From: Gammaproteobacteria bacterium
GTDB taxonomy: Bacteria; Pseudomonadota; Gammaproteobacteria; HK1
DNA length: 52,957 nt
Direction: 5' to 3'
NCBI GenBank assembly: GCA_009937425.1
Contig: JAACFO010000016.1
Location: 1-52,957, forward strand
Shown here: piece after piece, positions 49,275 through 52,957 of the stretch
Layout of the letters: each line of letters starts with the position of its first letter
Numbering within the stretch: the first letter of the stretch is position 1
Translations under genes and position numbers: made by a program
Notes under the pieces: generated by a model
Seen by the model: the letters and a program-made list of their open reading frames with translations, nothing else
Told to the model about the DNA's origin: nothing
Database searches by the model: none

Positions 49275-49934
49275 ATGAGATGGCTAGCTGAATTGTGGAC
49301 GGTGTTCTTCACCCTGATCATCGTTGCCTCGACGGTCGGTGCCAGTGAAACACATGCTGGCGATGCCCACGTGGCGGACAAGCATAGCCACAAGGCGTGC
49401 ACCACGCCCGTACATCTGAGCGAAGAGGCCGAAATGAAACCGGGCGGCGCACTCTATGAAGGGCCGTTGCCGAAGGAAGCCTCGGCCAAGGACTCCATGC
49501 ACATGAGCCATGGCGGCAATATACCCAAGCCCGCCCTGGACACCGCCGCGATGCCGGCCATGGCGGGCGCGCACAACATCCACAAGGGCATGCATGGCGG
49601 CGATTTCTTCATGGCCCAAAATAAGCTCCACCACCTGGAGGCGCTCTATAGCGACGACTGTGGTTTTCAACTCTTTCTCTACAACGCCTTTACCGAACCT
49701 ATTCGAGTACACCGATTTCAGGCCGTTCTGGTCGTCCTGTCGATGGAGAAGGGCGAAGGTATGAAGGCCGTCCGCTTCCTGGCACCATCCGTAGACGGCG
49801 GTTATCTGCATGCCCCCTTGATGTTGCAGGCGGGAGCATCCGGGACACTCTACGACGCTGAGCTTTACGTGAATTTTCCGAAAGCGGTGGAGGCGGTGCA
49901 ATTCGATTTAATTCTGAATGTCGGCGTAGAGTGA
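49275..49934 (+). CDS. Cassette 42: Exported His/Met-rich protein
   Basis: From ATG 49275 this is 219 residues. MRWLAELWTVFFTLIIVASTVGASET is a clear signal peptide with cleavage near VGA-SET. The mature N-terminus is rich in His, Met and Lys (HAGDAHVADKHSHKA, DSMHMSHGG, MHGGDFFMAQNKLHH), as in periplasmic copper or other metal-binding proteins. The C-terminal part (CGFQLFLYNAFTEPIRVHRFQAVLVVLSME) looks like a beta-sandwich. A start at 49131 would hide the signal. It is more GC-rich than its neighbours and resembles the host chromosome. No exact family. Confidence 0.72.
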   Translation: MRWLAELWTVFFTLIIVASTVGASETHAGDAHVADKHSHKACTTPVHLSEEAEMKPGGALYEGPLPKEASAKDSMHMSHGGNIPKPALDTAAMPAMAGAHNIHKGMHGGDFFMAQNKLHHLEALYSDDCGFQLFLYNAFTEPIRVHRFQAVLVVLSMEKGEGMKAVRFLAPSVDGGYLHAPLMLQAGASGTLYDAELYVNFPKAVEAVQFDLILNVGVE

Positions 49935-50090
49935 TTCGAATGCGCCATCAATCGACAAGCTGCGTCGAGTACCTTAGGCACGGGTCCAAAACAACTTTAA
50001 TGGAGTCAGTAGCGGTCGTTCGAAACCGCAATCGCTAGACTGCTTGGACGTCCGAAGATGGCAGAAAGCAGTGAGTTGCCCAGAGATGCC

Positions 50091-50162
50091 ACATAACAAG
50101 GCGTTGAAGTCGACGGCCAACCCGCTGCGCGGCTTGTGCGCAGCTGAGCTTGGTCGTTAGAC
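50091..50162 (+). repeat. attC site of cassette 42
   Basis: 72 bp. R'' ACATAAC is the exact complement of the GTTATGT opening the cassette; R' GTTAGAC. The left arm GGCGTTGAAGTCGAC has drifted. Confidence 0.88.
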
Positions 50163-50175
50163 GGCGATTTACAAC

Positions 50176-50931
50176 GTGATTTTAAACTTTTCAGGTATTG
50201 GCCGGAATACATTGGTTGGGCGAGCCATTCGATTTCCTCTGTCCCTAATTCCGGCAGAAACTCGGCTTCCGATAATGCAGGGAACCCTGAGGGGACATCG
50301 ATGGGTTGTTGGGTCAAGTAACCATGGGTGCTGGCTAGGAAGCTACGAACGCAATCATCAAATTCTCTTGGAAAAGTACTTAAAGGAAGGCGATGTTATC
50401 TTTGATATCGGCGCTCATGTGGGCTTCTATACTTTACTGGGTTCGGTGCTCGTTGGAGGCAGTGGACAGGTTGTCGCATTCGAGCCCGTACCAAAGAATC
50501 TGATGTATCTCAAAAAACATCTTCAGATTAACTCAATTAGCAACGTCGCAATTGTCGAAGCGGCCGTATCCGATCGCCAGGGCCATGGCCGTCTATCAAG
50601 TGGTCCATCAAGTTCCATGTGGCATCTTGATGCCCAAGGTGAGTTGGGGGTGCAGACCGTCAGCTTGGACGAGCTCGTGTTAAACGCGAAAATTCCACCT
50701 CCGAGTCTAATTAAGATGGACATTGAGGGAGCGGAGGTTCTCGCGCTGAACGGAAGTGCCAGAGTAGTAAGCGAGTTCCACCCAATATTCGTCCTTTCCA
50801 CACATGGAGTTGATGTCCACCAGAGGTGCTGTAGATTCCTCGAATCAGCCGGCTATCGTCTGTTTCCTATCGGTCAGACATCACTTGACGAGTGTAGGGA
50901 GCTATTTGCGGTTTATGACGCCGCCGCCTGA
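50176..50931 (+). CDS. Cassette 43: FkbM-family methyltransferase
   Basis: This 251-residue methyltransferase has the FkbM pattern: LEKYLKEGDVIFDIGAHVGFYTLLGS (motif I), GQVVAFEPVPKNLMYLKKHLQINSISNVAIVEAAVSDRQG, and SLDELVLNAKIPPPSLIKMDIEGAEVLALNGSARV, the family hallmark KMDIEGAE. FkbM enzymes O-methylate sugars or polyketides. The start is GTG 50176, 14 bases after the boundary. The TGA stop lies in the attC R'' box. Confidence 0.9.
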   Translation: MILNFSGIGRNTLVGRAIRFPLSLIPAETRLPIMQGTLRGHRWVVGSSNHGCWLGSYERNHQILLEKYLKEGDVIFDIGAHVGFYTLLGSVLVGGSGQVVAFEPVPKNLMYLKKHLQINSISNVAIVEAAVSDRQGHGRLSSGPSSSMWHLDAQGELGVQTVSLDELVLNAKIPPPSLIKMDIEGAEVLALNGSARVVSEFHPIFVLSTHGVDVHQRCCRFLESAGYRLFPIGQTSLDECRELFAVYDAAA

Positions 50932-50963
50932 CAAGGCGCTGCAGCTGAGCTTGTTCATTAAGC
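50926..50963 (+). repeat. Internally deleted attC after cassette 43
   Basis: 38 bp: R'' GCCTGAC (contains the stop codon), then AAGGCGCTGCAGCTGAGCTT and R' ATTAAGC. The two CAGCTGA stem arms have merged into one, as expected from deletion between the short repeats. Confidence 0.75.
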
Positions 50964-51000
50964 GTCCAAATCGATGCAATGATTTCATGTAGAGGCAAGA

Positions 51001-51822
51001 ATGGAATGTAAGCTCGAACAAGGAACGATTCACTATGAAACGTACGGTGATGGAAGACCCATGCTGGTCTTACACGGCGGATATCTCGACCATCGTCATA
51101 TAGTAAATGTGATAGAACCTCTATTTGACCACCGTGCGGGATGGCAGAGGATCTACCCGGACCTGCCAGGCCACGGCAGAAGCACCGTAGCAGACAGCGT
51201 ATCCAGCCACGATCAGGTCCTCGATGTAATTCAAGACTTTATGCATGAGATTTGCCCCAAGCTAAGTTATGTAGTTGCAGGCGAATCTAGAGGTGGCTAC
51301 TTGGCCCGTGGATTAGTCTACAAGAATCCGGAATTGGTAGATGGTGCGCTTTTTATAGTCCCAGGCCGATACGCTATCGCCCAAGCAGATTCACTACCCG
51401 CACACACGACCCTGATTAAAGACGAGGCCCTGGTTTCAGAACTGGAACCTCATGAAGCTCGTCGATTTGAACGGCTCGTGGTACAGAGCCGAAAAACGTT
51501 GGAGAAAATCCGTAAGTACAAGATCCCAGCCGTAGAATTAGCTGATGATGACTTTCAGGCGAGGGTGATAGAGAATTATGAATTCTCGTTTGATGTAGAT
51601 AAACCAACAAAACCGTTCACGAAGCCGACACTAATTTTGCTAGGACGACAAGATACTGAGGTCGGATATCGAGATGCTTGGAAGATGGTCGAAATATTTC
51701 CAAGAGCAACCTTTGCGATTGTTGACATGGCTGGACACAGCCTAAGTTGGGAGCAGGAAGACCTGTTCAATTGCTTGGCGAGTGATTGGATTCAACGTGT
51801 AGAGGGATTCGTAGGCGTCTAA
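51001..51822 (+). CDS. Cassette 44: Alpha/beta hydrolase
   Basis: This 273-residue alpha/beta-hydrolase-fold enzyme has the oxyanion-hole motif MLVLHGGYLDH, the nucleophile elbow GESRGG with Ser96, Asp in LGRQDTEVGY and His in DMAGHSLSWEQ. DLPGHGRST and the lid region are typical. Esterase, lactonase or other activity cannot be told apart. AGAGGCAAGA precedes the ATG. Confidence 0.9.
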   Translation: MECKLEQGTIHYETYGDGRPMLVLHGGYLDHRHIVNVIEPLFDHRAGWQRIYPDLPGHGRSTVADSVSSHDQVLDVIQDFMHEICPKLSYVVAGESRGGYLARGLVYKNPELVDGALFIVPGRYAIAQADSLPAHTTLIKDEALVSELEPHEARRFERLVVQSRKTLEKIRKYKIPAVELADDDFQARVIENYEFSFDVDKPTKPFTKPTLILLGRQDTEVGYRDAWKMVEIFPRATFAIVDMAGHSLSWEQEDLFNCLASDWIQRVEGFVGV

Positions 51823-51871
51823 TGAGATTCAGCGTGGCACTAATTGCGATGATTGCCAGGCGCTGAATGAT

Positions 51872-51942
51872 GCCTAACAAGGCGCTCCAGATGACGGCCA
51901 ACCCACCTCGCGGTTTGTCTGTAGCTGAGCTTGTCATCAGGC
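51872..51942 (+). repeat. Degenerate attC of cassette 44
   Basis: 71 bp, R'' GCCTAAC, R' ATCAGGC in place of GTTAGGC. The right arm GTCTGTAGCTGAGCTTGTC has lost several bases. Confidence 0.8.
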
Positions 51943-51973
51943 GGAGCCGCCGAGTTCGCAGCAGTCAAGGACA

Positions 51974-52375
51974 ATGCCTGAGCAGGTGACATGGCCGTTT
52001 GACCCGGCGACTGCGCGATACGTAAGTCTCGCCACATATCGACGTAACGGCCAGGAAGTACGGACGCCAGTCTGGCTCGCTAAGTTCGACGGGAACTACT
52101 ACCTTTTTAGCGAAGGCAAGGCGGGTAAGGTAAAACGAATTCGCGCCAATGGTCGTGCGCGATTGGCGGCGTGCGATCTGAAGGGCAGAATTCGTAGTGG
52201 TTGGTTGGAAGCGCAGGGGCGTATAGTAGAAGAGGCCGAACTCATTGAGAAAGTATACGCTGCGCTTCGGCAAAAGTATCGGTGGCAGATGAAAATAGGC
52301 GATTTCTTTTCGAAAATAAGCAGACGCTACCACAAGCGAGCAATAATTGAGCTTCAAGTGATAGGGGTTGCATGA
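51974..52375 (+). CDS. Cassette 45: PPOX-class flavin/F420-dependent protein
   Basis: This 133-residue split-barrel protein has ARYVSLATYRRNGQEVRTPVWLAKFDGNYYLFSEGKAGKVKRIRANGRARLAACDLKGRIRSGWLEAQGRIV, the pattern of PPOX-class F420-dependent oxidoreductases. IELQVIGVA ends the last strand. Basic residues in the cofactor loop (GKAGKVKRIR) would bind the phosphate of FMN or F420. Confidence 0.86.
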   Translation: MPEQVTWPFDPATARYVSLATYRRNGQEVRTPVWLAKFDGNYYLFSEGKAGKVKRIRANGRARLAACDLKGRIRSGWLEAQGRIVEEAELIEKVYAALRQKYRWQMKIGDFFSKISRRYHKRAIIELQVIGVA

Positions 52376-52387
52376 ATTATTGGCTCC

Positions 52388-52474
52388 GCCTGACAAGCCG
52401 TTCGAGTGGACGTGGATTCCCGTTGACTGCTTTATTTGGTAATCCGTTTGCGCCACTCTACCAGCTCGTTATAT
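52388..52474 (+). repeat. attC site of cassette 45 (drifted long variant)
   Basis: 87 bp, R'' GCCTGAC (complement GTCAGGC nearly equals the opening ATCAGGC), R' GTTATAT. The arms have drifted from the family (CGTTCGAGTGGACG / CGTTTGCGCCACTC). Confidence 0.75.
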
Positions 52475-52507
52475 GGCAAGTCCTAAATCAATAATTGGGG
52501 GTTTTTC

Positions 52508-52924
52508 GTGATTGAAACCTATCGTGGAGTTGTCTATCCAAATCAATTGGATCACATGGGCCACATGAACGTGCAGTGGTATGTATCAAAATTCGATGAA
52601 GGTACATGGCACCTCCTTTCCACTGTTGGAATTACCGCGAATTACATCCGTAAAAACAATAAAGGAATGGCGTCAGTTGAACAAACCACTAAATATAAAG
52701 CTGAGGCGATGGCCGGCGACCTTCTTGTTGTGAAATCTAAAATTCTGGAAACAAAGGATAAGACCATCACATTTCGTCATGTTATGTACAATGCAGAAAC
52801 TCACCAAGAAGTGGCGAGGACCGAACTGGTTGCAGTACACATTGATAGAAATGAAAGACGAGCCTGTTCTCTCCCTGAGGATATTAAGGAGAGATGCACG
52901 GAGCTGATGAACGGTGCCACATAA
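52508..52924 (+). CDS. Cassette 46: Acyl-CoA thioesterase (hot-dog fold)
   Basis: This 138-residue protein is of the 4-hydroxybenzoyl-CoA thioesterase/YbgC type. The active-site block YPNQLDHMGHMNVQWYVSKFDEG contains D15 and the HxN motif; EAMAGDLLVVKSKILETKDKTITFRHVMYN follows. The start is GTG 52508 after GGGGGTTTTTC. The TAA stop is in the attC R'' box at the edge of the window. It probably hydrolyses an acyl-CoA. Confidence 0.88.
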   Translation: MIETYRGVVYPNQLDHMGHMNVQWYVSKFDEGTWHLLSTVGITANYIRKNNKGMASVEQTTKYKAEAMAGDLLVVKSKILETKDKTITFRHVMYNAETHQEVARTELVAVHIDRNERRACSLPEDIKERCTELMNGAT

Positions 52925-52957
52925 CAGGCGCATGCAGTGGAACACAACGGCCGCTAC
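52918..52957 (+). repeat. attC of cassette 46 (cut by window end)
   Basis: R'' ACATAAC, then AGGCGCATGCAGTGGAACAC, which resembles the second attC family. The array continues beyond the window. Confidence 0.7.

Noticed and set aside
20182-50162. The recurrent 70-90-bp sequences as CRISPR repeats or REP elements
   Set aside because: They are not regularly spaced, lie between complete genes, and have the GCCTAAC ... GTTAGGC boxes and inner arms of integron attC sites.
19849-52924. Antibiotic-resistance cassettes of mobile integrons
   Set aside because: None of the genes belongs to the known aad, dfr, bla or cat cassette families; the GNAT proteins lack features that identify aminoglycoside acetyltransferases.

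Overview
The first 18.5 kb is ordinary chromosome of a gammaproteobacterium. The gene order rhlB / trxA / rho, an LptM-type lipoprotein next to lysA, and glnA followed by glnL-glnG (ntrB-ntrC) are all characteristic of that class, and the DNA is GC-rich. I cannot name the genus from the sequence alone.

Region 1 (1-18,500), housekeeping. An 88-bp tandem repeat lies behind rho. Then come rho and trxA (minus strand), rhlB (plus), a carboxylesterase (minus), the lptM-like lipoprotein, lysA, an unusual PP-loop sulfur-transfer protein with a TusA-type sulfur carrier and a CDF metal transporter, glnA with a near-consensus sigma-54 promoter and two NtrC boxes, two DUF4124 periplasmic proteins, and glnL-glnG with an NtrC box of their own. 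A citrate-lyase-like protein, an acyl-CoA ligase, a DDAH-type hydrolase, an NrtS-like membrane protein and a B3/B4-domain protein complete it.

Region 2 (18,536-19,800), the integron platform. A complete tyrosine-recombinase integron integrase (intI, minus strand, all catalytic residues present) is divergent from an attI site ending in GTTAGGC. The attI region holds a perfect 16-bp palindrome and a direct repeat.

Region 3 (19,800-52,957, running off the window), a large chromosomal integron cassette array. I count 46 gene-bearing cassettes, every recognisable gene on the plus strand, separated by 47 full, degenerate or truncated attC sites. Most attC sites belong to one family of about 70 bp, with a longer variant of about 87-94 bp and a distinct second family ending near GCGGGGCGTTA. 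The cargo is dominated by small single-domain enzymes: dimeric alpha/beta-barrel proteins (DUF1330, ABM, YdhR-like), SnoaL/NTF2-like proteins, PPOX/flavin oxidoreductases, SAM methyltransferases, GNAT acetyltransferases and GST-like proteins. There are also a nitrilase, carbonic anhydrase, homocysteine methyltransferase-like protein, racemase, RidA, thioesterase, FkbM methyltransferase and others. Three cassettes encode nearly the same DUF1330 protein and two encode nearly the same Imm35/YrhB-like protein, each copy carrying a different attC. I recognise no toxin-antitoxin pair, resistance gene of a known mobile integron, or transposase.

How the parts work together: intI would recombine circular single-stranded cassettes at attI or between attC sites. 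Genes near attI could be read from a Pc-type promoter, and the more distant ones probably need promoters of their own. Five attC sites are halved or internally deleted, and one cassette junction looks like an attI simple site rather than an attC. These scars show that the array has been remodelled by deletion as well as by integrase.
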